Positions 46,167 through 46,303 of a DNA stretch of 46,303 bases are shown one piece after another. Every line of letters begins with the position of its first letter. Position 1 is the stretch's first letter. The stretch comes from Ramicandelaber brevisporus. Lineage: Eukaryota; Kickxellomycota; Ramicandelaberales; Ramicandelaberaceae. Position numbers and translations under genes: made by a program. The stretch covers positions 1-46,303 of the forward strand of contig MU602690.1 of the NCBI GenBank assembly GCA_025201865.1. The letters are read 5' to 3'. The notes beneath the pieces were generated by a model that saw only the letters and a list, made by a program, of their open reading frames with translations, searched no databases and was not told the DNA's origin.

Positions 46167-46303
46167 TGAGCCTCTCGAGCTTGACAGCTGGCAGTACTCC
46201 AGGTTTACAACGCGTGAAGCTCACTATTTACATTGGCAACCTGAGTACAGTCAATCCACTCGCAACTCTGGAAGACGTGTCGATTGCCCCAGACACGACA
46301 TAC
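46167..46303 (+). CDS. Start of an unidentified gene running off the window
   Basis: An ATG at 46167 opens a frame that is still open at the window end after 45 full codons. The translation begins MSLSSLTAGSTPGLQRVKLT and continues IYIGNLSTVNPLATLEDVSI, then APDTT. The alternating hydrophobic RVKLTIYIGNL could be a beta strand of a folded domain, but I do not recognise the family from this much. The 260 bases upstream look like a promoter/leader: no frame, some CT-rich and CA-rich sequence. Confidence 0.45.

Noticed and set aside
1-46303. Transposons, CRISPR arrays, bacterial operons or viral genes
   Set aside because: I looked for transposase, reverse transcriptase, integrase, terminal repeats and spaced direct repeats and saw none; the short repeats are simple microsatellites.

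Overview
This is a gene-dense nuclear segment of a fungus. I identify 20 complete protein-coding loci, one partial gene at each edge, and one F-box-like locus that is broken by a frameshift. Almost every gene reads as a single uninterrupted frame, including a 9.4-kb one, and spacers between neighbours are often under 400 bases. An SVF1 homologue, which is a fungal family, argues for a fungus. A cobalamin-trafficking protein (MMADHC type), a CFIm25 (NUDT21), a THOC5 and a DCP1 with an animal/plant-type C-terminal domain argue for an early-diverging, non-Dikarya lineage. The intron-poor, repeat-rich style and the F-box-like family remind me of Kickxellomycotina such as Ramicandelaber; that placement is a guess from style, not a search result.

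Layout. 1-5.2 kb: 3' end of the tRNA adenosine deaminase TAD1, then a 1309-residue RGS-domain protein on the minus strand. 5.9-11.8 kb: protoporphyrinogen oxidase and a YIPF1/2-Yip5 Golgi protein in divergent orientation, then the decapping factor DCP1 convergent with mitochondrial ribosomal protein uS12m. 12.3-17 kb (all minus): a zinc-finger protein built from a duplicated four-finger block, the exosome ring subunit RRP41/SKI6, and a secreted trypsin-like protease with a probable GPI anchor. 17.0-19.4 kb: a long gene-free, simple-repeat-rich spacer. 19.4-28.7 kb: a giant UBR1-type N-degron ubiquitin ligase (3119 residues). 29.1-36.8 kb: MMADHC homologue, ESCRT-III CHMP5/Vps60, an MMT1-like mitochondrial metal carrier, SVF1, cystathionine gamma-lyase, and an unknown small basic protein. 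37-41.5 kb: a PDK-family mitochondrial kinase, then a tight mRNA-processing trio: THOC5, CFIm25 and a PRKRIP1 homologue. 41.9-45.9 kb: three members of an F-box-like family, one full length, one frameshifted and one truncated. The window ends inside the start of an unidentified gene.

Most genes are conserved single-copy housekeeping functions and form no operon. Two themes recur. Many genes act on RNA (TAD1, DCP1, RRP41, THOC5, NUDT21, PRKRIP1). Several act on sulfur or mitochondrial metabolism (MMADHC, CYS3, PPOX, uS12m, MMT1, PDK). The most informative observations are the animal/plant-like DCP1 architecture, the retained cobalt-ligand cysteine in MMADHC, the duplicated zinc-finger gene, the GPI-type trypsin, and the decaying F-box-like copies at the right end.
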